Assembly: GCA_034522055.1 (NCBI GenBank)
Contig: JAXHLS010000006.1
Span: forward strand, 1,235,741-1,299,740
Direction of reading: 5' to 3'
Length of the DNA: 64,000 nucleotides
DNA from: Gammaproteobacteria bacterium
GTDB taxonomy: Bacteria > Pseudomonadota > Gammaproteobacteria > JAABTG01
Shown here in pieces: positions 40,512-50,210 of this stretch; the stretch's first letter is position 1, and every line of letters starts with the position of its first letter. A model generated the notes under the pieces. The model worked only from the letters and a program-made list of their open reading frames with translations, was not told the DNA's origin and did not search any database. The position numbers and the translations under genes were made by a program.

Positions 40512-41967
40512 CGGCCGCCTCCAGCCGCTCCCGCCGCGGCAGGGTCACCCGGAACAGGGTTTCGTCATCGTTGCTGGTGACGTGGATCTCCCCGCCGAGA
40601 CGCTGGATGATCTGGTAGCTCACCCACAGCCCCAGGCCGCTGCCGTCGGCCCGGGTGGAGAAGAAGGGCTCGAAGAGGTGCTCCAGTTGCTCCCTGGGGA
40701 TGGCACGCCCGCTGTTGCGCACCTCCATCACCAGGACGTCGCCGGCGTACGCCAGCCGGCAGCGCACCCAGCCCCCGGGTGCCGCCGCTTCGGCGCCGTT
40801 GAGCAGCAGGTTGAGCAGCACCTGGCGTACCGGCGCCGAGGGCAGGCCGAGGATCTCCGTGGCCCCCGCCTCCAACTCGTTGTGGCAATCCAGCCGTACC
40901 TTTTCCTTTCTGCAGCGGCTCGCCGCCAGCATGCGGACATCCTCGATGTCACCGTGGCCGAGGGGACGGCTCGATTGCGCGGCCTCCACCAGCAATGCCG
41001 ATACGGTCTCGTGGATATGGTGCAGACCGCGCTCGATGAGGTCGAGGGTGCGGGCGGTCTGAGGATCGGCGTCGCCCCGGCGCTTGATGTTGTTCACCGC
41101 CATCAGCATGCCGGCCAGGGGGTTGTTGATCTCATGGGCCACCCCGGCGGCCAGCCGCCCCACCGCCGCCAGGCGCTCCGAAACCACCATCTCCCGTTCC
41201 AGCTCTTCCTTGCTGCGCAGATCCTCCAGCATCTCGCGGAAGCCTTGTTCCAGACGCCCGATCTCGTCGTCGCCGCCGCTGAGATAACATTGCAGATCGC
41301 GAAAAGGCTGGCGCCCCACCCGACCCATGCAGGAGGCCAGGCGGGCCAGGGGGCGTGCCATGCGGTCACCCCAGTACCAGCCAACGACCGCGATGACGGC
41401 CATCACCACCGCCATGGAGAGGGCGCCGCTGCCGGCGATCTCCCAGAAACGGGGCCAGAAGATGTCATCCGAGTAGCTCATGAGCAGCGCCCCCACCGGC
41501 ACACCCTCCGACAGCAGGGGGATGGCCAGCACCACCCCGTCGGGATGCACCTCCCGGTAGACCCGATGCTCCCCGGGCAGGCCGGCGCGCAGCCGCTCCG
41601 CCAGGGGCCCGTAGTCGGGGGCCACCGCCGCCAGTTCCATGGCGGCCGGATAGCTGCGAGGCTGATTGGCGGCAAAGATCTGGAGCCCCGCATCCACCAC
41701 GATGAGTACCGGGCGCGGCCCCGGGATGTCCTCCCGCGCACCGCGCAATACCGTGTAGGCCAGCCACACGTCATCGTGCTTGAGCGCCGATTGGAGGGTG
41801 CTGGCCATGGCCACCCCGAGACGCAGGCCGTTGGTCACCAGGTCCTGTTCGAGGTTGCGGTAGGTATGCAGGGCGATGACCAACCCCAGCACCAGGGCCG
41901 TGACCGCCGAGGTGGCCGTCAGGCTCAAGGGGATGCGCAGGCGATAGCCGCCCCTATCGAGCCACAT
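40501..41967 (-). CDS. aioS: Arsenite-responsive sensor histidine kinase AioS
   Basis: 488 residues. N-terminal membrane helix (about 14-32), periplasmic domain of some 140 residues, second helix (about 180-200, Ala-Val-Val-Met-Ala-Val-Ile-Ala-Val-Val), HAMP-like Met-Ala-Arg-Pro-Leu-Ala-Arg-Leu. H-box Val-Ala-His-Glu-Ile-Asn-Asn-Pro-Leu-Ala-Gly, N-box Asn-Leu-Leu-Leu-Asn-Gly-Ala-Glu, G-box Gly-Ser-Gly-Leu-Gly-Leu-Trp. Overlaps aioX by 14 bp. In known Aio systems AioS responds to arsenite-loaded AioX and phosphorylates AioR. Confidence 0.93.
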
Positions 41968-42886
41968 CGAGGGGCGGCTCCAGTTGGGTCATCATGTGCG
42001 CGATGCCGTCGAACAACGCCGGGTCGCCGGCGGTGAAGCCGTCCAGGTTGAGGGCTTGCAGCAACCGGCGTCCCGCGTCGTCGCCATCCATGGCCTCCAA
42101 CACCTCGGCCAGCCGCCGGCGCTCCTCGACCCGCGGCGCGAGCCCCGCCACCAGCGGTGGAAAACCGAACTCCGGCGAGCGGTGCACCACCCGGGTGGCG
42201 GCGGTCAGGGCCGGGCGGTCGCGGGCCAGGGTGTCCCATACATAACCATCCACCGCCCCCGCGTCGGCCAGGCCCACGGCCACCGCCTCGATGACGTTGC
42301 GATGCCCCCAGGCGAAGAACGCGCCCCGCAACAGGCGGGCGGGATCGATACCCTGCTGCGCCATGGCATAGCGGGGATAGAGATAGCCGGAGTTGGAATC
42401 GGGATCCGAGTAGGCAAAATATCGCCCCCCCAGGTCCTCCCACCCCTGGATGGAGCGATCCCCGGCGCCGGTGATCAGATAGGAGCGGTAGCGGGGCGCG
42501 CCCTCGTACACGGGCACCGCCACCAGCCGAAAGGCCGGCCGGTGGCGCACATAGGGGAATCCGCAGACCCAGCCGAAATCGAGTTCACCGCGCAGCAGCA
42601 GGTCCGAGATTTCCTTGTACGAGGTGCGCTGAATGAACGCCACGGGACGCTCGAGGCGGGCCTCCAGATAGGCCTGCCAGTCCTTGAGGAAAGTGACCTG
42701 GTCGTCCAGGAACACCGGCGTGAGGCCGATACGCAACGCCTCGGCTCCCAGGGCGTGAGACACCACGAGCCACAGCAGGGCGGCCCCCAGCCAACCCCTC
42801 AGCCACGCCGACGGGCCGCTGTCCGCGACCGGCGCCGGGGGGATGCGAGTCCTGGCGGCCACGACAAGGCCCCGTCTAACTCTCAT
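41954..42886 (-). CDS. aioX: Periplasmic arsenite-sensing protein AioX
   Basis: 310 residues with a signal peptide (Gly-Ala-Ala-Leu-Leu-Trp-Leu-Val-Val-Ser-His-Ala-Leu-Gly-Ala). PhnD-like domain: Gly-Leu-Thr-Pro-Val-Phe-Leu, Trp-Val-Cys-Gly-Phe-Pro-Tyr-Val (the Cys expected to bind arsenite in AioX), Asn-Ser-Gly-Tyr-Leu-Tyr-Pro-Arg-Tyr. Very similar, position for position, to the sensor at 24.6 kb. The start codon is directly abutted by a perfect 12-bp inverted repeat and no good Shine-Dalgarno is visible; an in-frame Met at 42970 would read through the repeat and is an alternative. Confidence 0.9.
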   Translation of the reverse strand: MRVRRGLVVAARTRIPPAPVADSGPSAWLRGWLGAALLWLVVSHALGAEALRIGLTPVFLDDQVTFLKDWQAYLEARLERPVAFIQRTSYKEISDLLLRGELDFGWVCGFPYVRHRPAFRLVAVPVYEGAPRYRSYLITGAGDRSIQGWEDLGGRYFAYSDPDSNSGYLYPRYAMAQQGIDPARLLRGAFFAWGHRNVIEAVAVGLADAGAVDGYVWDTLARDRPALTAATRVVHRSPEFGFPPLVAGLAPRVEERRRLAEVLEAMDGDDAGRRLLQALNLDGFTAGDPALFDGIAHMMTQLEPPLDVAR

Positions 42887-42932
42887 GGCGATACGCGCCG
42901 CCCGAGATGATAAAAGAGGAGCGCGTATCGCC
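42887..42932 (-). promoter_or_regulatory. Perfect 12-bp inverted repeat abutting the aioX start
   Basis: GGCGATACGCGC (42887-42898) and GCGCGTATCGCC (42921-42932) are exact inverse complements separated by 22 bp. The proximal arm ends at the aioX ATG. As RNA it would form a stable stem around the initiation region; as DNA it could be an operator. Either way it is a candidate control point for aioXSR. Confidence 0.6.
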
Positions 42933-42939
42933 AAGCTCG

Positions 42940-43050
42940 TTCCCTCACCCCATCCCTGTACTTCGGGCATCCTGCCCTTCGCCCTGCGGGCCGCGCCAAG
43001 GCGCGTTCAAATCCGTTCCCGACGGATTTGTCCCAGAGGGAGAGGGGGAG
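42940..43050. repeat. Dispersed extragenic element (CCCTCACCCC ... CCAGAGGGAGAGGGGG)
   Basis: The left edge TTCCCTCACCCCATCCC and right edge GTCCCAGAGGGAGAGGGGGAG are those of a widespread extragenic repeat family. Inside is a perfect hairpin AAATCCGT-TCCCG-ACGGATTT (43009-43029). Non-coding. It separates the aioX leader from the aioBA control region. Confidence 0.55.
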
Positions 43051-43207
43051 ATCGTGCTTCGCGACTTTCAGTTTAATCATTACCCTCGGCCATATGCCCT
43101 CCCTCCACGGATGCCAACAAAGCCCCCTGGATATTCGGTAAGCAAGAATCGTACAAGACCGGGCCCGATGACCGGCCGCCTTGCCGCGCCGTTTCCAGGT
43201 GGCCTGA
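43051..43207. other. Remaining aioX-porin spacer, no gene seen
   Basis: An AT-richer stretch (about 43060-43160) with no coding pattern. It lies upstream of the GTTACC cluster and could carry the aioX promoter, but no clear -35/-10 was recognised on the minus strand. Confidence 0.4.
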
Positions 43208-43245
43208 GGTTACCACGCGGTAACACGGTAACGCTTGCCGTTACC
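43208..43245 (+). promoter_or_regulatory. AioR-type enhancer: GTTACC/GGTAAC palindromes
   Basis: Two overlapping arrangements: GTTACC-ACGC-GGTAAC (43209-43224) and GGTAAC-GCTTGCC-GTTACC (43227-43245). They lie about 70-105 bp upstream of a consensus sigma-54 promoter, the usual place for bound NtrC-type activators. The first palindrome recurs with one mismatch at 25544 in the other XSR-controlled region. Confidence 0.65.
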
Positions 43246-43312
43246 GGAGGGAAACGCCTGGCGGGCTACCGGCATAGCGGCGGCACATCTCGAGCCCTCC
43301 GCGCCGTCCTTT

Positions 43313-43329
43313 CTGGCACCGCTCTTGCG
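43313..43329 (+). promoter_or_regulatory. Sigma-54 (RpoN) promoter of porin-aioBA
   Basis: CTGGCAC, five bases, TTGCG: matches the -24/-12 consensus TGGCAC-N5-TTGC exactly. The predicted transcript would start about 12 bp downstream, leaving a leader of about 300 nt before the porin gene. Aio operons in other Proteobacteria are RpoN-dependent. Confidence 0.82.
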
Positions 43330-43635
43330 CTGTCCGCGACACGGTAAGGCGCCCAAGTAACTGCACGGATCTTAGGGATTTACGGACTCGCGGGGCCGGG
43401 AACCGGGACTCCGTTCATCCCCGCCCCGGGACCGGCAGGGCCGCAAATGGCCGTCCCGACCCGCCCACTCCGCCAGCTGGCATGGAATTCGCTCTTATGT
43501 CCTCAACCCGGGGGAGGTGTCGCCTTGGCACGCCCCCGGGGCCGGCCCGGGCCCCACCGGATATCCGGCCCGGCCGAAAATAAATCGAAATCTTGGAACC
43601 GCTCGGTTCAACCATGCAATGGAGGGAGACGTAAA

Positions 43636-44766
43636 ATGAAGACTCACAACGGGTATGCCAGTGTTCTGGCCATGACCATCGGCGGCATGCTGGCAGCCTC
43701 GCCGGCCCATGCCTTCGAATTCAACATCTACGGCGTCGGCCACCTGTCCGCCGACAGCGTGGACGACGGCAGCTCCACCGACGAAGGCGTGGCCAGCAAC
43801 TCCTCGCGGCTCGGCTTCAAGGGGAACCACGACCTCGGCGGCGGTATGAAGGCCCTGTTCCAGGCCGAGGCCGGGATCGATCTCACCGGCCAGGGGGGTA
43901 ACGACGGCAACGGCGGCAGCCCCGACGACGGCGATGTCTTCACCAACGCGCGGGACAGCTATGTGGGTCTGGCGGGCGACTGGGGCACCCTGCTGGCCGG
44001 CAAGCTGGGCGGCCTCAACCAGTGGGTCTACGACTACAACCTGTTCGCCGACCAGGTGGGTGACCTCGGCAACATCTGGGGTGGCAGCGGCCTGCCGGGG
44101 CGTGTCACCAGCACCCTGCACTACCGCACCCCCGACTTCAGCGGCCTCAGCGTCGGCTTTTCCTATATCCCCGACGAGGACAACATCGCTGCCGCCCCCA
44201 ATATCACCCCCGCCGCAAGCGCCCCCCTTCCCAGCGACCCCAGCCCACCCAACGTGAACTCGGACGACATCTGGCTGGTCAAGGCCGATTATGCCAGCGG
44301 CGGGCTCAAGCTCGGCGGGGCCTATACCAACATCGATCTCAGAGCCAACGATTGGGAGGTATGGGCCATCACCGGCAGCTATGATTTCGGCCGCTTCACG
44401 GTGGGCGGCGGCTGGCAGAACGAGTCGGACATGGGCGGCGCCGCCGGCAATGATCGAGACAGCTATACTTTAGGTGCCAGTGCCAAGGTGGGAACCAGCG
44501 GCACCGTCAAGGCCCAGGTGGCCCACAGCGACGGCGACGCCTCGAACAGCGATGCCACCCAGTGGGCCGTGGGTTACGACCACGCCCTCAACAAGTACGT
44601 CACGGTCTACGGGGCCTATGCCGCCACCGACAACGACTCTGCCGCCGCGTTCTCGGCCAACAACTACGGCAAGGGCGATGCGGTGACGCCAGCCCTGGGC
44701 GACGACCCCGGGGCCTTCTCCATCGGCCTGGTAGTCACCTTCGACGCCCAGGTATGGCCCCGCTGA
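43636..44766 (+). CDS. Gram-negative porin in the aio operon
   Basis: 376 residues. Sec signal (Leu-Ala-Met-Thr-Ile-Gly-Gly-Met-Leu-Ala-Ala-Ser-Pro-Ala-His-Ala). Then 16-stranded general-porin features: Phe-Asn-Ile-Tyr-Gly-Val-Gly-His-Leu, Ser-Ser-Arg-Leu-Gly-Phe-Lys-Gly, Phe-Gln-Ala-Glu-Ala-Gly-Ile, Ser-Tyr-Val-Gly-Leu-Ala-Gly-Asp-Trp-Gly. It ends Val-Thr-Phe-Asp-Ala-Gln-Val-Trp-Pro-Arg, not in Phe. A loop of Pro/Ser/Asn (about residues 195-215) stands out. The only strong promoter upstream is the sigma-54 one, so it is probably co-expressed with aioBA (102-bp gap) and may admit arsenic oxyanions. Confidence 0.88.
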   Translation: MKTHNGYASVLAMTIGGMLAASPAHAFEFNIYGVGHLSADSVDDGSSTDEGVASNSSRLGFKGNHDLGGGMKALFQAEAGIDLTGQGGNDGNGGSPDDGDVFTNARDSYVGLAGDWGTLLAGKLGGLNQWVYDYNLFADQVGDLGNIWGGSGLPGRVTSTLHYRTPDFSGLSVGFSYIPDEDNIAAAPNITPAASAPLPSDPSPPNVNSDDIWLVKADYASGGLKLGGAYTNIDLRANDWEVWAITGSYDFGRFTVGGGWQNESDMGGAAGNDRDSYTLGASAKVGTSGTVKAQVAHSDGDASNSDATQWAVGYDHALNKYVTVYGAYAATDNDSAAAFSANNYGKGDAVTPALGDDPGAFSIGLVVTFDAQVWPR

Positions 44767-44868
44767 GGGGTCGACGTCAGGGCCCGCGACCCAGGACGCG
44801 GGCCGGCCGCCCGCCCACCGGCGCCCGGCCGTTCAATCGATAATGCCTATCCAGGAGGACACACCATC

Positions 44869-45387
44869 ATGAGCGATCTCTCGCGACGTGGTTTCTTGAA
44901 AATCACCGGCACCGGCGTGGCCGCCGGCACCGCCAGCCTTACCGGGGCCCATGCCCTGGCCGCCGACAGCCCGGCCGCCCCCGGGAGCACCACCCTGCCC
45001 TACCCCCACCACGCGGTGGCCAAGGCCGGCGACCTCGAGGTCAACAAGCCGGTGAGCTTCAGCTATCCCGACGATTCCTCGCCCTGCGCCCTCATCAAGA
45101 CCGGCCAGGCGGTACCGGGCGGGGTGGGGCCGGACGGCGACATCGTGGCCTACAGCACCCTGTGCACCCACATGGGCTGCCCCGTCATCTACGACGAGGC
45201 TGCCCGCACCTTCAAATGCCCCTGCCACTTCAGCATCTTCGACCCCGAGATGGAGGGCCAGATGGTGGATGGCCAGGCCACCGTCGACCTGCCGCGGATC
45301 CTCCTCGACTACGACGCCAAGAGCGGCACCGTGAACGCGGTGGCCGTGGACGGCCTCATCTACGGCCGCCAGGCCAACATCCTTTGA
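44869..45387 (+). CDS. aioB: Arsenite oxidase small (Rieske) subunit AioB
   Basis: 172 residues. Tat signal Ser-Arg-Arg-Gly-Phe-Leu-Lys-Ile. Rieske [2Fe-2S] site: Cys-Thr-His-Met-Gly-Cys-Pro and Cys-Pro-Cys-His-Phe-Ser. Both inner Cys are present, so a stabilising disulfide is possible as in Rhizobium NT-26 and unlike Alcaligenes faecalis AioB. It passes electrons from AioA to a periplasmic cytochrome c or azurin and exports AioA through Tat as a complex. aioA starts 16 bp later. Confidence 0.97.
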   Translation: MSDLSRRGFLKITGTGVAAGTASLTGAHALAADSPAAPGSTTLPYPHHAVAKAGDLEVNKPVSFSYPDDSSPCALIKTGQAVPGGVGPDGDIVAYSTLCTHMGCPVIYDEAARTFKCPCHFSIFDPEMEGQMVDGQATVDLPRILLDYDAKSGTVNAVAVDGLIYGRQANIL

Positions 45388-45403
45388 CCCCGAGGGCCAT
45401 ATC

Positions 45404-47881
45404 ATGAGCTTATTCAAGGACCGCATCCCGCTCCCTCCCAAGGGGGCCCAAAAGACCAACATGACCTGTCACTTCTGCATCGTCGGCTGCGGCTACCACG
45501 TGTACAAGTGGCCCGCCGACCAGGAAGGCGGCCGGGCGCCGGACCAGAACGCCCTGGGGCTGGACTTCCGCCGCCAGGTACCCACCATGCAGGCCACCCT
45601 GACCACCTCCATGGTCAATCGCATCAAGGACAAGGACGGCCGTGCCTACAACATCATGGTCGTGCCGGACAAGGAGTGCACCGTGAACCAGGGGCTGTCC
45701 TCGACCCGCGGCGGCCAGATGGCGAGCATCATGTATGCCGACCACACCCCGGTGGGCGACCGGCGCCTCAAGTACCCCATGCTGTTCACCGGTGATGACT
45801 GGGTGGAGACCAACTGGGACCAGGCGCTGGCCGTCTATGCCGGCGTCACCAAGCGCATCCTCGACGAGTTCGGGCCGGACCAGGTCTTCTGCAACCTCTT
45901 CGACCACGGCGGTGCCGGCGGCGGCTTCGAGAACACCTGGGGCAGCGGCAAGCTGATGTTCTCCGGCATCGGCACCCAGATGGTGCGCATGCACAACCGC
46001 CCGGCCTACAACTCCGAGTGCCACGCCACCCGGGACATGGGGATCGGCGAGCTCAACAATTCCTACGAGGACGCCGAGCTGGCGGACTGCCTGTTCTCGG
46101 TGGGGGCCAACGCCTACGAGACCCAGACCAACTACTTCCTGGCCCACTGGGTACCCAACCTCAGCGGCGCCAGCACTTCCAAGAAGAAAAAGTGGTTCCC
46201 GGGCGAAACGGCGGGCCGCGGCCGTGTCATCTTCGTGGACCCGCGGCGCTCCCTCACCGTGTCGGTGACCGAACAAAGCGCCGGCAAGGAGAACGTGCTC
46301 CATCTCGCCATCAACCCGGGCACCGACACCGCCCTGTTCAACGGCCTGCTCACCTACGTGGTGGACCAGGGCTGGCACGACGAGGACTTCATCGCCGCCC
46401 ATACCAGCGGCTTCGACGAGGCCCTGAAGGCCAACCGCCTCCGCCTCGAGGAGTGCGCCCGCATCACCGGTGTGGCGGCGGCCGATATCCGCAAGGCGGC
46501 CGAATGGGCCTACAAGCCCAAGGCCTCCGGCCACCGCCCCCGCACCATGCACGGCTACGAGAAGGGCATCATCTGGGGCAACGACAACTACCGCACCCAG
46601 TCGGCGCTGGTGGACCTGGTGCTCGCCACCCACAACGTGGGTCGTCGCGGCACCGGCGTGGTACGCATGGGCGGGCACCAGGAGGGCTACGTCCGTCCGC
46701 CCTACCCCGGCCCCCGGCCCGCGCCCTTCATCGACGAGGAGATCATCAAGGGCAACGGCAAGATGCTCACGGTGTGGGGCTGCAACGCCTTCCAGACCAC
46801 CCTCAACAACGAGGCCTATCGCGAGGCGGTCTATCACCGCGCCGGCATCGTGCGCGAGGCCATGGCCAAGGCCAAAGGGGCCTCCAGCGCCGACATGGTG
46901 GACCTCATCTACGATGCGGTGCGGACCAAGGGCGGCTTGTTCGTGTCGGTGATCGACCTCTACCGCATCAAGTTCGCCGACGCCGCCCACATGCTCCTGC
47001 CCGCCACCCATCCGGGGGAGATGAACCTCACCGCCATGAACGGCGAGCGGCGCCTGCGGCTGTCGGAGCGTTTCATGGACCCGCCGGGACTGGCCAAGCC
47101 CGACTGCCTCATCGCCGCCGGCATCGCCAACACCCTGAAGGGGCTGTACGAGAAGGAAGGCGACGCCAAGATGGCGGCGCGCTTCGCCGGCTTCGACTGG
47201 CAGACCGAGGAGGACGCCTTCAACGACGGCTTCCGCATGGCCCACGAAAAGGAGATCGACAGCCAGGGCGGGGCCACCGGCCATCTGGCCACCTATGCCC
47301 GCCTGCGCGAGGCCGGCAACAACGGCGTCCAGTTGCCCATCAAGGAGTACGCCAACGGCAAGCTGGTGGGCACCGAGATGATCTACACCGACGCCAAGTT
47401 CGATACCGACGATGGCAAGGCGCACTTCCTGCCCGCCCCCTGGACCGGCCTGCCGGCGACGGTGGAGCGCCAACGCGAGCGGCACGCCTTCTGGATCAAC
47501 AACGGCCGCACCAACCACATCTGGCAGACGGCATACCATGACCAGCACGTGCCCTTCCGCCGCCAGCGCTTCCCCATGTCGCCGGTGGAGATGAACCCCG
47601 ACGACGCCAAGGGTCTGGGCATCAACGCCGGGGACATCGTGGAGATCCATAACGACTACGGCTCCACCTTCGCCATGGCCTATCCCGAGCCCGACATCAA
47701 ACCCGGACACGTGTTCATGATGTTCGGCTACGACAACGGCGTGGTGGGCGACGTGGTCACCGACTGGACCGACCGCAACGTGATCCCCTACTACAAGGGC
47801 ACCTGGGCGGACATCCGGCGCGTGGGCGACATGGAGACCTACAAGCGCACGGTGTCCTTCAAGCGCCGGCGTTACAGCTAG
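45404..47881 (+). CDS. aioA: Arsenite oxidase large subunit AioA
   Basis: 825 residues, no own signal. [3Fe-4S] site Cys22-x2-Cys25-x3-Cys29 with Ser100 replacing the fourth Cys, as in known AioA. The active-site His, Glu, Arg and His of A. faecalis AioA (195, 203, 419, 423) fall at His197, Glu205 and in Val-Arg-Met-Gly-Gly-His-Gln, with the right spacing. There is no protein ligand to Mo in this family. It oxidises arsenite to arsenate in the periplasm, giving electrons to AioB. Followed by a T8 terminator. Confidence 0.98.
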   Translation: MSLFKDRIPLPPKGAQKTNMTCHFCIVGCGYHVYKWPADQEGGRAPDQNALGLDFRRQVPTMQATLTTSMVNRIKDKDGRAYNIMVVPDKECTVNQGLSSTRGGQMASIMYADHTPVGDRRLKYPMLFTGDDWVETNWDQALAVYAGVTKRILDEFGPDQVFCNLFDHGGAGGGFENTWGSGKLMFSGIGTQMVRMHNRPAYNSECHATRDMGIGELNNSYEDAELADCLFSVGANAYETQTNYFLAHWVPNLSGASTSKKKKWFPGETAGRGRVIFVDPRRSLTVSVTEQSAGKENVLHLAINPGTDTALFNGLLTYVVDQGWHDEDFIAAHTSGFDEALKANRLRLEECARITGVAAADIRKAAEWAYKPKASGHRPRTMHGYEKGIIWGNDNYRTQSALVDLVLATHNVGRRGTGVVRMGGHQEGYVRPPYPGPRPAPFIDEEIIKGNGKMLTVWGCNAFQTTLNNEAYREAVYHRAGIVREAMAKAKGASSADMVDLIYDAVRTKGGLFVSVIDLYRIKFADAAHMLLPATHPGEMNLTAMNGERRLRLSERFMDPPGLAKPDCLIAAGIANTLKGLYEKEGDAKMAARFAGFDWQTEEDAFNDGFRMAHEKEIDSQGGATGHLATYARLREAGNNGVQLPIKEYANGKLVGTEMIYTDAKFDTDDGKAHFLPAPWTGLPATVERQRERHAFWINNGRTNHIWQTAYHDQHVPFRRQRFPMSPVEMNPDDAKGLGINAGDIVEIHNDYGSTFAMAYPEPDIKPGHVFMMFGYDNGVVGDVVTDWTDRNVIPYYKGTWADIRRVGDMETYKRTVSFKRRRYS

Positions 47882-47938
47882 GCCCTCAACCCCTCCTCCC
47901 CTCCTGGGGACCCTGACCGCGTCGGGGAGCGCTGAAGG

Positions 47939-47966
47939 AACCGGCGCCCCCGCCGCGGTTTTTTTT
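47939..47966 (+). terminator. Intrinsic terminator after aioA
   Basis: AACCGGCG, CCCC loop, CGCCGCGGTT followed by a run of eight T (47959-47966). It ends the porin-aioBA transcript 60-85 bp after the aioA stop, next to the convergent end of the membrane-protein gene. Confidence 0.82.
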
Positions 47967-47968
47967 GG

Positions 47969-48373
47969 TCAGGTCCCGGGGCCTTTAATGGGCAGCAGAC
48001 GATGGCCCCGCACGTACGCCGGGGCATGGGCGACGAGCCCGGAGATGACGATGACCAGCACGAACAGCTCGCCGCGCCATGACGGCCACACCATGGCCGC
48101 GGCGAGGAGGCCCAGCTTGAGAATGACCACCAACCCCTTGACCTGGAACAACCAGGCGGCGGTGGACCACAGATAGAGCAGGCTGAGCAGCACGCCGCTG
48201 GCCACCGTGAGGTGCCAGTATGCCAGCCACCGGGCCTCGGCCAGATCGAACAGGAAACCACCGCCTATCCCGGCGATGCCTACCAGGTGGGCGCTGCGCA
48301 GACCGATGTTGAGCCAATGCTCGATGGGCGAGCGGCGCGGCGGTTGGGGAAAGAGCACACGTTTCAGTTGCAT
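47969..48373 (-). CDS. Small integral membrane protein, function unknown
   Basis: 134 residues with four membrane helices (about 22-42, 48-68, 76-93, 96-113). His residues in the first two helices (Ala-His-Leu-Val-Gly, Tyr-Trp-His-Leu-Thr) could bind haem, in the style of small cytochrome b-like proteins, but this is speculation. AAGGAG 8 bp upstream supports the start at 48373. On the strand opposite to aioBA and the Fe-S protein. Confidence 0.75.
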   Translation of the reverse strand: MQLKRVLFPQPPRRSPIEHWLNIGLRSAHLVGIAGIGGGFLFDLAEARWLAYWHLTVASGVLLSLLYLWSTAAWLFQVKGLVVILKLGLLAAAMVWPSWRGELFVLVIVISGLVAHAPAYVRGHRLLPIKGPGT

Positions 48374-48489
48374 CCGCCATTCTCCTTTTCGACCGTCGAT
48401 TCCCGAATCCATGATCCGTCGTTACCTACAATGGTCGCCCCGGCATGGCCCGGGATTATGCCATCGTGGCGTGTCGCCAACCGCCATGG

Positions 48490-48519
48490 TTGACAGGCCA
48501 TGACTGATACCGTCATAAC
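48490..48519 (+). promoter_or_regulatory. Putative sigma-70 promoter with overlapping palindrome
   Basis: TTGACA, 18 bases, CATAAC, overlapped by ATGAC-TGATACC-GTCAT (48500-48516). About 120 bp upstream of the multi-Fe-S gene. The palindrome inside the spacer would allow repression. The prediction is weak. Confidence 0.4.
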
Positions 48520-48639
48520 ACTCGTCTAATCAGCTGTTCTGGATTCTGCGACCGTCAGGTTCGCCGGTGACCGCTACGCACTGGAGGCCCCTCGGATTAA
48601 AGGCGGCACCCACAACCCAAACCCGCCCAAGGAAATGCC

Positions 48640-50190
48640 ATGAGTCGGACCTCCGCCTGCCCCGTAACCCTGAAACCCCTGTCCACGGATCACCTGCCTT
48701 CTCGGGACACCATAGAGTACCGCTCGCGGGGTGCGGTGCTCGTGGTGGGGGACGGACCGGCGGTGTTGGTTACGGCGCGGGCGTTGACCGGCGGCCACCG
48801 CGTGGTGGCGGTACTGTCTCATGGCGACGGTGCGGCAGAGCCGGGCGAGACCCTGACGGTCATCCAGGGGCGGGTGACGAGCCTGGAGGGTTGGCTCGGT
48901 TCCTACCGCGCCGACATCGACACGCCCCACGCCGACCGTGCATGTCCCAACGAAGATGGTCGCTACGACATCGTGGTGGACCTGTCCGAACAACCCCTCA
49001 TCCCCCATGCGGTGGCGCCTCCCGGGTATCTGCGCCCACACCCGGAAACGCCGCATGAAGACATCGCACGCCTCGCCCAGGGCCTGGTGGGCGGGTTCGA
49101 GAAACCCCGCTATTTCAACTACGAATCCACGCTGTGTGCTCACCACGCCTTCGGCACCACCGGCTGCACCCGCTGCATCGAGGCCTGCGACACCGGCGCC
49201 ATCTCCTCGGCAGGTAGTCGCATCTACGTGGAGCCCCATCTCTGTCAGGGATGTGCCGCCTGCACCCTGGCCTGTCCCACGGGCGCGCTGACTTACCGCC
49301 TCGGGGATCGGGCGACCCTGCTGGCGCGGATGACGGAGACCCTGGCCGCGGCATCCACCCCCCACCCGGTACTGGTGGTCCATAGCGTCGATGAGGAGCA
49401 AGCGGGCGCCCCCTCACCCGGCTGTGTCCTGCTGGCGGTGGAAGCCCTGGCCGCCTTCGGCGAGGATCTGTGGCTGGCCGCCCTGGCTCATGGCGCGAGG
49501 CGGGTGGTACTGGTGGTGCCGCGGGAGATGCCGCGACAGACCCGGGATCTGCTGGAACGGCGGGTCGCCATCTTCAGGGCCGTGGGCGAGGCCCTGTGGG
49601 ACGATCCCCAACGGGTGACCATGGCCGATGACATGGGGGTCGTCCACGGCTTGTCTGGGCCGGACATGGCGCCGGCCATAGCAAGTGCCAGTACGCCCTC
49701 GCCGCAGGAGACCAAGCGCCCTTTCCTCAGCCATACCCTGGCATCCCTGGAACCGGAGGAGGATTTCGCGCCGGTGCGCCTGGCGGCGGATGCGCCCTAC
49801 GGCACCATCATCGTGAACGTGGATCGCTGTACCCTGTGTTCCACCTGCGCGCGCGTGTGTCCCACGGGGGCCATCCGCTATGATGAATCATCCCGTGCCG
49901 AATTGCGGTTCCTGGAGGCCGCCTGCGTGCAATGCGGGATCTGTGACCGCACCTGCCCCGAAGGGGCCATCACCCGCGTGCAACGCCTCGCCCCCGCACA
50001 GCTGCGCCAGGGCTGGCGCATCGTGAACGATGGTGACATGGCACGCTGTAGCGCCTGCGGCACGGCCTTCGCTCCGGAGAAGCTCCAGGCCTCACTGATC
50101 CGCAAGACCATCGCGGCGGCGAGCGTGACGGAAGCAGGCGCCGAGCAGCTGCAACGCTGCCCGGCGTGCCGCCATATGCGCCACGAATGA
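48640..50190 (+). CDS. Multi-[4Fe-4S] protein next to the arr operon (paralogue of 30173-31747)
   Basis: 516 residues, same layout as the protein at 30.2 kb: clusters at about residues 175-215 (Cys-Thr-Arg-Cys-Ile-Glu-Ala-Cys, Cys-Gln-Gly-Cys-Ala-Ala-Cys-Thr-Leu-Ala-Cys-Pro) and 395-450 (Cys-Thr-Leu-Cys-Ser-Thr-Cys-Ala-Arg-Val-Cys-Pro, Cys-Val-Gln-Cys-Gly-Ile-Cys), and a Cys-Ser-Ala-Cys...Cys-Pro-Ala-Cys zinc-ribbon end. No signal peptide. Converges with arrD, ending 20 bp from it. In the other operon the equivalent gene directly follows torD; here it has been flipped or separately acquired. Confidence 0.82.
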   Translation: MSRTSACPVTLKPLSTDHLPSRDTIEYRSRGAVLVVGDGPAVLVTARALTGGHRVVAVLSHGDGAAEPGETLTVIQGRVTSLEGWLGSYRADIDTPHADRACPNEDGRYDIVVDLSEQPLIPHAVAPPGYLRPHPETPHEDIARLAQGLVGGFEKPRYFNYESTLCAHHAFGTTGCTRCIEACDTGAISSAGSRIYVEPHLCQGCAACTLACPTGALTYRLGDRATLLARMTETLAAASTPHPVLVVHSVDEEQAGAPSPGCVLLAVEALAAFGEDLWLAALAHGARRVVLVVPREMPRQTRDLLERRVAIFRAVGEALWDDPQRVTMADDMGVVHGLSGPDMAPAIASASTPSPQETKRPFLSHTLASLEPEEDFAPVRLAADAPYGTIIVNVDRCTLCSTCARVCPTGAIRYDESSRAELRFLEAACVQCGICDRTCPEGAITRVQRLAPAQLRQGWRIVNDGDMARCSACGTAFAPEKLQASLIRKTIAAASVTEAGAEQLQRCPACRHMRHE

Positions 50191-50210
50191 ACCGCCTGAA
50201 CCCTGACCGG

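Noticed and set aside
48420..48436. GTTACC near 48420 as a third AioR-type site
   Set aside because: The second half-site (GGTAAC) is missing and no -24/-12 promoter follows.
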